DNA of 64,000 nucleotides from Plantibacter sp. ME-Dv--P-122b (GCF_030209375.1 NZ_JARVSC010000010.1:62001-126000); one strand, 5' to 3'. Shown: positions 18,064-27,794, counted from the first letter of the stretch. Program-made: numbers and translations. The notes: generated from the letters alone by a model not told the origin.

Positions 18064-18897
18064 GTGACCAGCGACGACACCATCCTCTTCGAGGTGAGCG
18101 ACGGCCTCGCGCACCTCACGCTCAACCGGCCCGCGAGCCTCAACGCGATCGACGACCGAGCGGCCAGACGGTGGCGCGACCTCGCCCTCGAGATCGCGGA
18201 GCGCGACGACGTCCGGGCGGTCCTGTTCGACGCCAACGGACCGGCGTTCTGTGCGGGCGGTGACGTCCTCGCGATGTCGCGGATGGGTGACGGCAGCCCA
18301 GGGTCGACTGGCGCCTTCGTCACCGAGCTCGCCGACATCATCCACGAGGGCCACCGGACTCTGCAGTCGGTCGCGAAGCCGATCGTCGCCGCCGTCCAAG
18401 GGGCTGTCGCGGGCGGCGGACTGGGGTTCATGCTCGTCGCCGACGTGATCGTCGCGTCCGACCGGGCGAAGTTCGTCAGCAAGTACGCCGACATCGGCCT
18501 CACGCCCGACTGCGGCGTGAGCACCCTGTTGCCCGAGGCGGTCGGGATGCGTCGGGCGCTCGAGCTCACCCTCGGCCCGCGGATGCTGAGCGCCGACGAG
18601 GCACTCGACTGGGGGCTCGTGACCGAAGTGGTCCCCGCCGAGCAGCTCGACGCCCGCGCCCGCGAGGTGGCCGCGTTCTGGTTGGCGGGAGCCACGGCCG
18701 CGTTCGGTCAGGCGAGGCGGCTGCTGCGCGAGAGCGTCGGCCGCGGCTACCAGGACGCCCTCGACGACGAAGCCCGCACGATCGGCGTGGCGATCGAGAC
18801 GCCCGAGTCGGTCGCGCGCGTCGCAGCGTTCGCCGCCGCGTCGGCGAAGCGCGCCGCCGCGTCGACCACCACCACCCCGAAGGAGCCCACCGCATGA
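18064..18897 (+). CDS. enoyl-CoA hydratase/isomerase, PaaG-like
   Basis: 277 residues from GTG 18064. Crotonase fold: oxyanion-hole segments CAGGD at 63-67 and GAVAGGGLG at 113-121. At the catalytic loop it has GLTPDCG with Asp149 and no paired glutamates. This is the arrangement of PaaG-type isomerases rather than classical hydratases, so it may shift a double bond rather than add water. The Ala/Thr-rich tail is unique. It ends with a four-base overlap onto the next SDR gene. Confidence 0.85.
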   Translation: MTSDDTILFEVSDGLAHLTLNRPASLNAIDDRAARRWRDLALEIAERDDVRAVLFDANGPAFCAGGDVLAMSRMGDGSPGSTGAFVTELADIIHEGHRTLQSVAKPIVAAVQGAVAGGGLGFMLVADVIVASDRAKFVSKYADIGLTPDCGVSTLLPEAVGMRRALELTLGPRMLSADEALDWGLVTEVVPAEQLDARAREVAAFWLAGATAAFGQARRLLRESVGRGYQDALDDEARTIGVAIETPESVARVAAFAAASAKRAAASTTTTPKEPTA

Positions 18898-19718
18898 CCA
18901 CCCTCGCCGGCAAGACCATCCTCATGTCGGGCGGCAGCCGCGGCATCGGCCTCGCGATCGCCCTGCGTGCCGCCCGCGACGGCGCGAACGTCGCGATCCT
19001 CGCCAAGACCGACACCCCCGACCCGCGCCTCGAGGGGACGATCCACACCGCGGCGGACGCGATCCGCGAGGCCGGTGGGCGGGCGCTCCCGATCCTCGGC
19101 GACGTCCGGAACGACGACGACATCACCCGGGCCGTGTTCGAGACGGCCGGTGAGTTCGGCGGCATCGACATCGTCGTCAACAACGCGAGCGTCATCAGCC
19201 TCGCGCGCACCCTCGACCTCGACGCGAAGCGGTACGACCTCATGCAGGACGTGAACGTGCGCGGGACCTTCATGCTGTCGCGGGCGGCCATCCCGATGCT
19301 CAAGGACGCCGAGAACCCGCACATCCTCTCGCTGTCACCGCCGCTCAACCTCGACCCGAAGTGGCTCGGCGCCCACACCGGCTACACGCTCGCGAAGTAC
19401 GGGATGTCGATGGTGACGCTCGGTCTCGCGGCCGAATTCGGGCGCGACGGCATCGCCGCGAACACGCTCTGGCCGAAGACGACGATCAAGACGGCGGCCG
19501 TCGGCAACATCCTCGGCGGTGAAGCGCTCCTGGCGAAGAGCCGCACCCCGGAGATCTACGCCGACGCGGCCTACGAGGTCCTGACGGCGCCGTCGCGTGA
19601 GCTCACGGGTCGGTCGCTCATCGTGGAGGACGTCCTCGCCGAGGCCGGGGTCACCGACCTCGCCAAGTACTCGCCGGGCGTCGACGAGTCGGAGCTCTAT
19701 CCCGACATCTTCCTGTAG
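18894..19718 (+). CDS. SDR oxidoreductase, HSDL2-like
   Basis: 274 residues, translationally coupled to the hydratase. Cofactor motif SGGSRGIGL at 12-20, NNAS at 96-99, catalytic Ser148, Tyr164 and Lys168 (YTLAK). The unusual LSPPLNLDPKWLGAHTGYTLAKYG block and the long loop after strand 2 (KTDTPDPRLEGTIHTAADAI) are diagnostic of the HSDL2/SDR13C group. Human HSDL2 is linked to lipid metabolism but its substrate is not settled. The end of this operon. Confidence 0.85.
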   Translation: MTTLAGKTILMSGGSRGIGLAIALRAARDGANVAILAKTDTPDPRLEGTIHTAADAIREAGGRALPILGDVRNDDDITRAVFETAGEFGGIDIVVNNASVISLARTLDLDAKRYDLMQDVNVRGTFMLSRAAIPMLKDAENPHILSLSPPLNLDPKWLGAHTGYTLAKYGMSMVTLGLAAEFGRDGIAANTLWPKTTIKTAAVGNILGGEALLAKSRTPEIYADAAYEVLTAPSRELTGRSLIVEDVLAEAGVTDLAKYSPGVDESELYPDIFL

Positions 19719-19835
19719 CGGCGGCTGGACCTGTCCGCTGACGGCAGAACGTGTGCTCCCCGGGCCTGGCCGACCCGCGCCTACAGTGAGAGCACGCGGT
19801 CACCGAGCCCGCGCCCGCAGCCGGAAGGAGTCGCC

Positions 19836-20168
19836 ATGTTGTACCGCGAAGCCCTCGGCGCGGCCCTGCGCACGCGTCGGCTCGAACAGGGGCGCACCCT
19901 GCAGGACGTCGCGACCGCCGCAGCCGTCTCGACGCCGTACCTGTCGGAGATCGAACGCGGCCGGAAGGACGCCTCCTCCGAGGTGGTCGTGACCATCGCC
20001 GATGCCCTCCGCACCCGCCTCGACGCGCTCATGTTCGACATCGCCGAGCGCTTCGAGACCGCGGCGGCTCCGATCGTCGTCGAGCTGTCGCCAGCCGAGG
20101 ACGCGCTCGCCGACGCGACGATCACCCCGTTGCGCCCGACGGCCGATCCGCAGCTGCTCGCCGCCTGA
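19836..20168 (+). CDS. XRE-family regulator, ClgR-like
   Basis: 110 residues. A helix-turn-helix at about residues 20-45 contains [18 protein letters not shown], nearly the hallmark of ClgR, which controls clp protease and other stress genes in Actinobacteria. The C-terminal 50 residues are acidic and not conserved. Starts at ATG 19836 behind GGAAGGAG, with a possible TACAGT -10 box about 50 bases upstream. It lies between the acyl-CoA operon and prpDBC, so local control is possible, but a ClgR role is the more cautious guess. Confidence 0.75.
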   Translation: MLYREALGAALRTRRLEQGRTLQDVATAAAVSTPYLSEIERGRKDASSEVVVTIADALRTRLDALMFDIAERFETAAAPIVVELSPAEDALADATITPLRPTADPQLLAA

Positions 20169-20253
20169 CCCCGACCGTCGGCGACCGTCCGGACACGGTG
20201 CTTCGGCCCGCCAGGTGACGGCCAGCCGCTCGCTCGGCCCGCCGCTCGCTCCG

Positions 20254-20715
20254 TCAGCCGCGGGCGAGTGCCTCGAAGGTCCCGTGGAGGATCGGCTCTG
20301 CCGTCTCCCACGTCGTGGCCTCGTCCCAATCGCCGAGGTCGGTGACCTCGGCGTGGCGACCGGCCTGGTGCTTCGGCTCGGGATCGCCCGGGAGCCGCAG
20401 GCGCTGGGTGAACCCTCCGGTCGTCCGGTCGAAGTCGAGCACGTGGAAGGCGACGTTCCGGTTCCAGTCCTCGGAGGGCCACGAGATGAAGTTCACGCGC
20501 ACCCGCTCAGCGGACAGCGGCCCCTCGGCCACGTAACTGCCGGGGTGGTCCTCGCCCGGCGACAGGATGCGGTACGCACCGTTCGAGCAGTAGAGCAGCA
20601 GGGCCGGCACGAACGGCTTCTCCGCGAACAGTTCGGTGTAGTGGAGCGCCTCGGCTCGGACCACGTCGCCGAACAGGTGCGGGGTCTGCGGTGCCCCAGG
20701 GGTGTGCATCGGCAC
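20254..20715 (-). CDS. uncharacterised protein next to prpD
   Basis: 153 residues from a GTG at 20715 that sits six bases behind GAAGGAG; an ATG two codons later is too far from that site. Soluble, acidic, rich in Trp and aromatic residues ([28 protein letters not shown]). I do not recognise the family. It is divergent from prpD across a 270-base gap that holds a nested inverted repeat, so the two may share regulation. It could bind a small ligand, but nothing in the sequence proves a function. Confidence 0.65.
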   Translation of the reverse strand: MPMHTPGAPQTPHLFGDVVRAEALHYTELFAEKPFVPALLLYCSNGAYRILSPGEDHPGSYVAEGPLSAERVRVNFISWPSEDWNRNVAFHVLDFDRTTGGFTQRLRLPGDPEPKHQAGRHAEVTDLGDWDEATTWETAEPILHGTFEALARG

Positions 20716-20833
20716 GGTCGTCTCCTTCGGTTCGTCAGGGGTCGGTACGCGTGTCACTCTGGCCGCGGCCGCCGTATGCGCGGTGTACGCGGGCTGGGTG
20801 GATGCGGAGAACGAGGCTGGTATTCCACGGCGC

Positions 20834-20898
20834 CAGGAGGACGGCGCGACAACAGGACCGTTCCGCGTGAAATGTCCTGTTCCCGGGCGGTTCTCCTG
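20834..20898. repeat. nested inverted repeat upstream of prpD
   Basis: Outer arms CAGGAGGAC / GTTCTCCTG (one mismatch) enclose perfect 8-bp inner arms AACAGGAC (20851-20858) and GTCCTGTT (20874-20881). It lies 25 bases upstream of the probable prpD -10 box, so it may be an operator for the divergent pair, or a decayed relative of family A. Confidence 0.5.
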
Positions 20899-20923
20899 CT
20901 GCGGCGCGACGGACCCGCGGGCG

Positions 20924-20929
20924 TAGGCT
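20924..20929 (+). promoter_or_regulatory. -10 box of the prp operon
   Basis: TAGGCT about 57 bases before the prpD GTG. The gene has its own ribosome site (AAAGGAA), so this would give a leader of about 50 bases. Confidence 0.45.
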
Positions 20930-20985
20930 GGAGGATGCGACGCCCCGCAGCACACTCGGACGGGCCGCACCCGAAAGGAACACCC

Positions 20986-22509
20986 GTGATCCAGCACCAC
21001 CTGCGCGTCCACCGCAGCGACGAGAACCTCGCCCGCGAAGGACAGCTCGCCTGGCAGCTCGCCCGCGTCGCGACCGATCCGGTGGAGGTGACCCCCGAGG
21101 TCGTCGACATGATCATCAACCGGGTGATCGACAACGCCGCCGTCGCAGCCGCCTCGCTCACGCGCCGGCCCGTCTCCTCGGCTCGCGCCCAGGCGCTCAG
21201 TCACCCCGTCAGCACGGGCGGCGACGGTGCCACGGTGTTCGGGCCCGACCTCGCCCGCCGCGTCTCACCGGAATGGGCGGCCTGGGCCAACGGCGTCGCC
21301 GTACGGGAGCTCGACTTCCACGACACCTTCCTCGCCGCCGAGTACTCGCACCCGGGCGACAACATCCCGCCCATCGTCGCGGTGGCGCAGCACGTCGGCT
21401 GCACGGGCGCCGACCTGGTCCGCGGGATCGCGACCGGCTACGAGATCCAGATCGACCTCGCGAAGGCGATCAGCCTGCACCGACACAAGATCGACCACGT
21501 CGCACACCTCGGCCCGAGCGCCGCGGCCGGCATCGGCACGATGCTCGGCCTCGATCAGGCCACCATCCACCAGGCGATCGGCCAGGCGCTCCACACCACG
21601 ACGGCCACCCGCCAGTCGCGCAAGGGCGAGATCTCCACGTGGAAGGCGCACGCTCCCGCGTTCGCCGGCAAGATGGCGGTCGAGGCCGTCGACCGGGCGA
21701 TGCGCGGCGAGACCAGCCCGTCGCCGATCTACGAGGGAGAGGACGGCGTGGTCGCCTGGCTGCTCGACGGCCCCGACGCCTCCTACGACGTCCCGTTGCC
21801 CGGCGCCGGTGAACCGAAGCTCGCGATCCTCGACTCCTTCACGAAGGAGCACTCGGCCGAGTACCAGGCGCAGGCATGGATCGACCTCGCCCGCAAGCTG
21901 CACCATGAGCACCCGGAAGTCCTCCTGCCCGGAGTCGTGGACCGCATCGTCCTCCACACCTCGCACCACACGCACTACGTCATCGGCTCCGGCGCGAACG
22001 ACCCGCAGAAGTACGACCCGACGGCGTCTCGCGAGACGCTCGACCACTCCATCCCCTACATCGTCGCGGTGGCGCTGCAGGACGGCGCGTGGCACCACGT
22101 CGACTCCTACCGTCCCGAACGCGCCACCCGCGCCGACACCGTCGAGCTGTGGCACCGGATCTCGACGGCGGAGGACGCGGAGTGGACGCGCCGCTACCAC
22201 TCGCTGGACCCGGCCGAACAGGCGTTCGGCGGGCGCATCGAGATCACGCTCACGGACGGATCGACCATCGTCGACGAGATCGCCGTCGCCGACGCCCACC
22301 CGCTCGGCGCCCGGCCGTTCGCGCGCGCCGACTACGTCCACAAGTTCCGCACGCTCGCCGCCGACGTCCTCGACCCGGAGGAGATCGAGCGTTTCCTCGC
22401 GCTCGCCGAACGCCTCCCGGAGCTCGACGCCGACGAGGTCAAGCAGCTGAGCATCCAGGCCGCCTCCGGGGTCCTCGCCTCGGCACCCCACCCGACCGGC
22501 CTGTTCTGA
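20986..22509 (+). CDS. prpD: 2-methylcitrate dehydratase
   Basis: 507 residues from GTG 20986 after CGAAAGGAA. Dehydrates 2-methylcitrate to 2-methyl-cis-aconitate in the methylcitrate cycle, which disposes of propionyl-CoA. Typical MmgE/PrpD features: [15 protein letters not shown] near residue 100, [14 protein letters not shown] near 122, and [18 protein letters not shown] near 167-184. Length normal for PrpD. Leads prpD-prpB-prpC. Confidence 0.93.
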   Translation: MIQHHLRVHRSDENLAREGQLAWQLARVATDPVEVTPEVVDMIINRVIDNAAVAAASLTRRPVSSARAQALSHPVSTGGDGATVFGPDLARRVSPEWAAWANGVAVRELDFHDTFLAAEYSHPGDNIPPIVAVAQHVGCTGADLVRGIATGYEIQIDLAKAISLHRHKIDHVAHLGPSAAAGIGTMLGLDQATIHQAIGQALHTTTATRQSRKGEISTWKAHAPAFAGKMAVEAVDRAMRGETSPSPIYEGEDGVVAWLLDGPDASYDVPLPGAGEPKLAILDSFTKEHSAEYQAQAWIDLARKLHHEHPEVLLPGVVDRIVLHTSHHTHYVIGSGANDPQKYDPTASRETLDHSIPYIVAVALQDGAWHHVDSYRPERATRADTVELWHRISTAEDAEWTRRYHSLDPAEQAFGGRIEITLTDGSTIVDEIAVADAHPLGARPFARADYVHKFRTLAADVLDPEEIERFLALAERLPELDADEVKQLSIQAASGVLASAPHPTGLF

Positions 22510-22540
22510 TGCCGGCCGACCTCCAGAAGGGACTGCGCTG

Positions 22541-23440
22541 ATGCTGTACAGCGAGACCACGCCGGCGGAGAAGCGCCGGCTGTTCCGGGAGCGGCTCGCC
22601 ACTAGTGAGCTGCTGCGCTTCCCGGGCGCGTTCAACCCGCTCTCGGCGAGGCTCATCGAGCAGAAGGGCTTCGACGGCGTCTACATCTCCGGCGCGGTGC
22701 TCTCCGCCGATCTCGGGCTGCCCGACATCGGACTGACGACCCTCACCGAGGTCGCCGGTCGCGCCAAGCAGATCGCCCGGATGACCGAGCTGCCCGCGAT
22801 CGTCGACGCCGACACCGGCTTCGGCGAGCCGATGAACGTCGCGCGCACCGTCCAGGAGATCGAGGACGCCGGGCTCGCCGGGCTCCACATCGAAGACCAG
22901 GTCAACCCGAAGCGCTGCGGCCACCTCGACGGCAAGCAGGTCGTCGACACCTCCACCGCGCTCGGCCGGATCCGTGCCGCCGTCGACGCCCGGCGCGATG
23001 CGAACCTGCTCATCATGGCGCGCACCGACATCGCCGCCGTCGACGGGCTCGACGCCGCGATCGAACGGGCCAAGCAGCTCGTCGACGCCGGAGCCGACGC
23101 GATCTTCCCCGAGGCGATGCGGTCGCTCGAGGAGTTCGCCGCCGTCCGCGACGCGGTCGACGTGCCGATCCTCGCCAACATGACGGAGTTCGGCAAGAGC
23201 GAGCTGTTCACGAGTCAGCAGCTCGCCGATGTGGGCGTGAACATCGTCATCTGGCCGGTGTCGCTCCTCCGCATCGCGATGGGCGCCGCGGGTCGCGCGC
23301 TCGACACGCTGAACGACGAGGGCTCGCTCACGAGCAAGCTCGGTGAGATGCAGCACCGCGCCGATCTCTACGAACTGATCGACTACGAGGGCTACAACCG
23401 CTTCGACACCTCGGTCTTCAACTTCACCATCGACCGGTAG
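22541..23440 (+). CDS. prpB: methylisocitrate lyase
   Basis: 299 residues, starting 31 bases after prpD behind GAAGGGA. Splits 2-methylisocitrate into succinate and pyruvate. The family signature with catalytic Cys126 reads KRCGHLDGK; the metal-binding segment VDADTGFGE is at 88-96. Isocitrate lyase is the alternative, but the short length and KRCGH motif point to PrpB. Confidence 0.94.
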   Translation: MLYSETTPAEKRRLFRERLATSELLRFPGAFNPLSARLIEQKGFDGVYISGAVLSADLGLPDIGLTTLTEVAGRAKQIARMTELPAIVDADTGFGEPMNVARTVQEIEDAGLAGLHIEDQVNPKRCGHLDGKQVVDTSTALGRIRAAVDARRDANLLIMARTDIAAVDGLDAAIERAKQLVDAGADAIFPEAMRSLEEFAAVRDAVDVPILANMTEFGKSELFTSQQLADVGVNIVIWPVSLLRIAMGAAGRALDTLNDEGSLTSKLGEMQHRADLYELIDYEGYNRFDTSVFNFTIDR

Positions 23441-23474
23441 GCGTCCCTCACCGGTGAACACCACCTGGGTCTCC

Positions 23475-23547
23475 GCTCCCCGAGCTTGTCGAGGGGCGAG
23501 CCGGGTGCCAGGCTCGACCAAGACACTTCGACAGGCTCAGTGACCGG
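23475..23547. repeat. family C repeat pair, copy C5
   Basis: An inverted pair: CCCCGAGCTTGTCGAGGGGC (23478-23497) and CACTTCGACAGGCTCAGTGA with following CCGG (23524-23547), filling most of the gap between prpB and prpC. The right copy ends 10 bases before the prpC ribosome site AAAGGAG, so it lies in the leader of prpC if the operon is read through. Confidence 0.85.
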
Positions 23548-23569
23548 AGCCGCCGCAAAGGAGCAACGC

Positions 23570-24694
23570 ATGACCGAAGCGACCAGCGACATCAAGAAGG
23601 GTCTCGCCGGCGTCGTCGTCGACGTGACGGGCGTCTCGAAGGTGAACCCGGAGACGAACTCCCTGCTCTACCGCGGGTATCCGGTCCAGGAGCTCGCCGA
23701 GCACTGCAGCTTCGAGCAGGTCGCGTACCTGCTCTGGAACGGCGAACTGCCCACGGACGCCGAACTCACCGAGTTCACGGCGTTGGAGCGGGGCCAGCGT
23801 GCGCTCGACGACAACGTCAAGGCGGCCATCGACCTCCTGCCGACGACGAGCCACCCGATGGACGCCCTCCGGACGGCCGTCAGCGTGATCGGCGCGAACG
23901 ACCCGACCGCCGAGACGAACACCCCTGAGGCCAACGCGGTGAAGGCCGCGAGCCTGTACGCGAAGCTGCCCGCGATCGTCGCCTACGACCAGCGCCGCCG
24001 CCACGGCCTCGAGCTCATCCCACCGCGCGACGACCTCGGATACAGCGCCAACTTCCTCTTCATGACCTTCGGCGAGGAGGCCGATCCGGTCGTCGTCGAC
24101 GCCTTCGACGTCTCGATGATCCTCTACGCGGAGCACTCCTTCAACGCGTCGACGTTCACCGCCCGGGTCATCACCTCGACCCTCAGCGACCTGTACTCGG
24201 CGGTCACCGGCGCGATCGGCGCACTCAAGGGCGCCCTGCACGGTGGCGCGAACGAGGCCGTCATGCACGTCTTCGACGAGATCGGGACCGCTGACCGGGC
24301 AAGTGCGTGGCTCGACGCGGCGCTCGCCGAGAAGCGCAAGATCATGGGCTTCGGACACCGGGTCTACAAGAACGGCGACTCGCGCGTGCCGACGATGCTC
24401 AAGGCGCTCGAGCGGCTCGCCGAGCACTACGGCAAGCCCGAGATCCTCGAGTTGTACACGACGCTCGAAGCGGACATGGTCGCGCGGAAGAACATCAAGC
24501 CGAACCTCGACTACCCCTCGGGCCCGGCGTACAACCTGATCGGGTTCGACACGGCCACGTTCACGCCGCTGTTCGTCGCCGCTCGCATCGTCGGGTGGAC
24601 GGCACACATCGCCGAGCAGCTGGCGTCGAACGCGCTCATCCGCCCGCTGTCCGAATACGTCGGGCCCGACGAGCGGCACGTGCCGACCGACTGA
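23570..24694 (+). CDS. prpC: 2-methylcitrate synthase
   Basis: 374 residues; ATG 23570 behind AAAGGAG. Condenses propionyl-CoA with oxaloacetate. Citrate-synthase-fold residues His189, His224 (LHGGAN), His263 (GFGHRVYKNGD) and Asp314 (NLDYPSG) are in place. The short length without an N-terminal beta domain, and the link to prpD and prpB, identify it as the methylcitrate enzyme rather than the main citrate synthase. Separated from prpB by 129 bases of repeat DNA, unlike the tight prpD-prpB spacing. Confidence 0.92.
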   Translation: MTEATSDIKKGLAGVVVDVTGVSKVNPETNSLLYRGYPVQELAEHCSFEQVAYLLWNGELPTDAELTEFTALERGQRALDDNVKAAIDLLPTTSHPMDALRTAVSVIGANDPTAETNTPEANAVKAASLYAKLPAIVAYDQRRRHGLELIPPRDDLGYSANFLFMTFGEEADPVVVDAFDVSMILYAEHSFNASTFTARVITSTLSDLYSAVTGAIGALKGALHGGANEAVMHVFDEIGTADRASAWLDAALAEKRKIMGFGHRVYKNGDSRVPTMLKALERLAEHYGKPEILELYTTLEADMVARKNIKPNLDYPSGPAYNLIGFDTATFTPLFVAARIVGWTAHIAEQLASNALIRPLSEYVGPDERHVPTD

Positions 24695-24763
24695 GCGGCG
24701 AGTTCTCCACAGATTCGGCGGCGCCACCCACGGCGATATTCCAGATGAGTAGTCTCGGTCCTC

Positions 24764-26590
24764 GTGACTGCTCTGATCCGCTCTCCGCGCTCCCTGCTCC
24801 TGCGATCCACACTGTCGGCCCTGGCCGCCGCGACCATCCTGCTCACCGCGGTGGGGCTCCCGGTTCCGGCGTCCGCCGCTCCGCACGTCCGGTCCATCGC
24901 CGACCCACAGGAGCACGACGACGGACCCGGTGACGCGGTCGGGACCACGGACGTCCCCGGTGCGTCGGACGCCGTGGGCCCCGCGGTCGGCGCGTCGCGA
25001 GTGATCGGGAAGCTCGTCCTGCAGAACCGGTCCAACGGGTCTTCGGCCTACGTCGGGCTCTCCGCGCCGGAGTCGGGTCGCAACGTGCAACGGCTGTACT
25101 CGTCCTCGGCGGGCGGAGCGGCGTCGCTCGCGGGAACGTATTCCCTCCCTGCCGTCGGTGCGGCCGGGCCGATCACCGGCACGGGAACCTCCTCGACGCT
25201 CTGCCTGACGCCCGCGGGCGACGGCTACCGGGCGCTCGTCGCAGCCCGGACCTGCACCGGTTCCCCGTCGCAGGACTTCGAGTGGCGGTACGTCTCGAAC
25301 AAGTGGGTCTCCGGCTACGCCCTGTACCCGGTGTCGAGTCCGTACTCCTTGGGCGGGACCGACACCGACGCCTTCGTCGAACTCACGATGGACGCGCTCA
25401 CCGACGTCGTCGTGGAGTCCCAGCTGGCCCCGATCGAGCCGTTCGAATTGCGTACCCCGACGATCGGGGAGACGGTGGACACGCCGACTCCCACGTTCAG
25501 CGGTATCGGGCAGCCCGGATCAGCCGTCTCGATCCGCACGGACGCACAGGTCCTGCTCGCGAGCACGAGCGTCCCCCTGAACTCCACGTCCTGGTCGGTT
25601 CCGTCGATCCAGCTCCAGCCCGGCCGCTACACGGGAACTGCGACGCAGCGCGGAACCGGGCCGGATGTCCAGGTGCGCTTCGACTTCACTGTCCCGGCAC
25701 CGCTCGCACCGGGCGCCTCGATCCCCACGCCGACGCTCTTCCCCGGTCGGTCCGTGGAGGTGGAGGCGACGTTCAACGCCGATGCCGGTGGACAGCGCAT
25801 CGACGTCTACCACCCGGCGGACACACGGATCACCGCGGTCGACGATCCGGCCTTCACGCTCGACGCGTTGGGCATGGGGGGCGTCCTGCCGGTCGGCACG
25901 AGCACGTTGAAGTTCACGCTGCGGGCGAACGACGACGCCCCCGTCGGCGAGGCCACCGGCGGCAGAGTGACCTACGGCCCCTCACGCATCACGATCGCCG
26001 ACTTCACGGCGAACATCCTCAGGGCTCCGGACGAACCGATCGCCCCCTTGGTGGTCGAGTCACCGAGGCGCGGTGAGACGATCAGTGAGTCGACCCCCGT
26101 CTTCCGCGGGACCGGCGAGCCGGGATCGCGCATCGAGATCCGCGGTGCCTGGGGCGATGTCCTCGGCGCGGTGGAGCGGGTCGAAGCGAGCGGTGCGTGG
26201 ACGATCACCTGGAACAAGAGCCTGCGCCCGAGTCAGTATGCCGGTGGCACCGTGAAGCAGTTCGTGAACGGTGTCCCGACGCACACCTTCGTCTACGACT
26301 TCACGCTCGTGCTGCCGAAGCTCGTCGTGACGTCGCCGAAGGTCGGCGACACCATCACGGGCACCCGTCCGGTGTTCACCGGTACGGCGAACCCGGGGGC
26401 GCGGGTGCGGATCACCGGCGCCTGGGGTACCGACCTCGGCTCCGCGATCGCCGATGCACGGACCGGCGAGTGGACCATCACGTGGCCGCAGGACTATCAG
26501 CCGGCGCGATATTTCGGAGGCACGGTGACGGAGACGGTCGGCGGGAAGGTCATCGGCACGACCGGGTACGACTTCACCCTCGCTCGCTGA
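24764..26590 (+). CDS. secreted Ig-like repeat protein 1
   Basis: 608 residues from a GTG. Signal peptide at 1-38 (ending PASAAP). Residues about 85-185 form a domain with Cys pairs and a SQDFEWRYV motif like one ricin-type trefoil unit. Ig-like modules begin at about 227 (TPTIGETVDTPTPTFSGIG), 430 (SPRRGETISESTPVFRGTG) and 522 (SPKVGDTITGTRPVFTGTA). A different beta domain sits between the first and second at about 320-420. Modules share GAWG..LG, WTITW and GGTV. No LPXTG or membrane anchor; the chain ends with the last module. It is a paralogue of the protein at 27893. Likely a surface adhesin or matrix protein, inferred only from architecture. Confidence 0.75.
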   Translation: MTALIRSPRSLLLRSTLSALAAATILLTAVGLPVPASAAPHVRSIADPQEHDDGPGDAVGTTDVPGASDAVGPAVGASRVIGKLVLQNRSNGSSAYVGLSAPESGRNVQRLYSSSAGGAASLAGTYSLPAVGAAGPITGTGTSSTLCLTPAGDGYRALVAARTCTGSPSQDFEWRYVSNKWVSGYALYPVSSPYSLGGTDTDAFVELTMDALTDVVVESQLAPIEPFELRTPTIGETVDTPTPTFSGIGQPGSAVSIRTDAQVLLASTSVPLNSTSWSVPSIQLQPGRYTGTATQRGTGPDVQVRFDFTVPAPLAPGASIPTPTLFPGRSVEVEATFNADAGGQRIDVYHPADTRITAVDDPAFTLDALGMGGVLPVGTSTLKFTLRANDDAPVGEATGGRVTYGPSRITIADFTANILRAPDEPIAPLVVESPRRGETISESTPVFRGTGEPGSRIEIRGAWGDVLGAVERVEASGAWTITWNKSLRPSQYAGGTVKQFVNGVPTHTFVYDFTLVLPKLVVTSPKVGDTITGTRPVFTGTANPGARVRITGAWGTDLGSAIADARTGEWTITWPQDYQPARYFGGTVTETVGGKVIGTTGYDFTLAR

Positions 26591-26641
26591 CCGCATCGCC
26601 CTGCCCTGCCGTCGACTTGATCTGAATACCGAAGGAACCCC

Positions 26642-27076
26642 ATGCCCAAGCAGCTCACGCTCATCGCCGTCGCGGGTCTCGCCGTCCTCGGCCTCGTCGG
26701 ATGCACCGACACGGACCCGACGTCGACCACGGGCGGGTCGTCGTCGGTCACGACCGACGCCGCCACCGGACCCGAGTACACGATCCCCGACGTCACCGGT
26801 GAGTGCGTCGACGGCACGGCGACCATCGTCGACGACAGCTCGAACGTGACCATCGACGGCGACTGCGAGAACGTCGTCGTGGAGGCCTCCAACAGCATCG
26901 TGACCGTGACGGGTGCGGTCGTGAACCTCTCGTTCAACAGCTCCATCACGCTCGTGATCGCCCCGTCAGTCGAGAACGTGACCTTCGTCGAGGGCGCCAA
27001 CGGTAACAAGGTCCAGACCCCGGCAACGCCCGTCGTCACCGACGGCGGCGAGGGCAACACCGTCGCTGCCGAGTAG
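26642..27076 (+). CDS. DUF3060 lipoprotein
   Basis: 144 residues. Lipobox LVGC with Cys21 as the lipidated residue; a Thr/Ser-rich spacer follows. The body repeats short strands of the type NVTIDGDCENVVVEASNSIV, as in DUF3060, and probably forms a small beta-solenoid. Starts behind GAAGGAA. It lies 51 bases after a secreted repeat protein and may be transcribed with it. Attached to the outer face of the membrane; function unknown. Confidence 0.75.
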   Translation: MPKQLTLIAVAGLAVLGLVGCTDTDPTSTTGGSSSVTTDAATGPEYTIPDVTGECVDGTATIVDDSSNVTIDGDCENVVVEASNSIVTVTGAVVNLSFNSSITLVIAPSVENVTFVEGANGNKVQTPATPVVTDGGEGNTVAAE

Positions 27077-27182
27077 TTCGCGGGCACTGCTGCTTGTGTC
27101 AGGAATCGCCTGTCGGGCCGTCTCGGGGTGACCTCGTTGTCGGGGTCGGACAACGACGTCGCACGTGGTGGGGCTGTCGGGA

Positions 27183-27188
27183 TACGGT
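27183..27188 (+). promoter_or_regulatory. -10 box of the thioesterase gene (leaderless)
   Basis: TACGGT at -13 to -8 from the GTG at 27196. Confidence 0.5.
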
Positions 27189-27195
27189 CGCATCC

Positions 27196-27747
27196 GTGCA
27201 CCTCATCTTCCGCACCATCGCCATGTTCCTGCAGTCCCGCCGTCGAGCCCGCCGCGGCGAGCGCCTCGACACCTGGGACGTCGGTCGGATCCGGTTGCGC
27301 GTGCTGCCGACCGATCTCGACGTCCTCGGCCACATGAACAACGGTGTGTACCTGTCGATCTTCGACCTGGGCCGGTTCGACCTCCTGATCCGGAACGGAC
27401 TCTGGGACCGCTTCAAGCAGCTGGGCTGGTATCCGGTGGTGTCGAGCGAGAGCATCACCTTCCGGAAGTCGCTGCAGCCCTGGCAGCGATTCAGCGTCGA
27501 GACCCGCGTGACGGGCTACGACGACAAGGGCGTGTTCATCGAGCACCGGGTGGTCGTCGACGGGGAGATCTACACGCAGGCCCTCGTCCGAGGTCGGTTC
27601 CTCAAGCGCTCGGGTGGCGTGGTGGCTCTGGCAGAGCTCGTCGAGCTCACCGGCCCGGCTCCAGCCGACCTCCCCGCGTGGCAGGCGCAGTGGGCTCGCG
27701 ACGTGGCGCTCCCGCCGACGAAGGCACCGGCGCCCAGCGACTGGTGA
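27196..27747 (+). CDS. acyl-CoA thioesterase-like hotdog protein
   Basis: 183 residues from GTG 27196, chosen for its leaderless promoter; ATG 27223 is possible. Hotdog-fold 4HBT features: RIRLRVLPTDLDVLGHMNNGVYLSIFDLGRFDLL, where the Asp and HMNN segment form the usual active site, then SESITFRKSL. The arrangement matches the THEM6-like group of thioesterases. Substrate unknown. It separates the two secreted repeat proteins and has its own promoter. Confidence 0.75.
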   Translation: MHLIFRTIAMFLQSRRRARRGERLDTWDVGRIRLRVLPTDLDVLGHMNNGVYLSIFDLGRFDLLIRNGLWDRFKQLGWYPVVSSESITFRKSLQPWQRFSVETRVTGYDDKGVFIEHRVVVDGEIYTQALVRGRFLKRSGGVVALAELVELTGPAPADLPAWQAQWARDVALPPTKAPAPSDW

Positions 27748-27794
27748 CCGGAACCGGTCGGTCGACATACTGGATTAAGCGACTGGAATACTTG

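Noticed and set aside
18064-18897. Classical enoyl-CoA hydratase
   Set aside because: The catalytic loop has Asp149 in GLTPDCG and no glutamate pair, which fits the PaaG-like isomerase group better.
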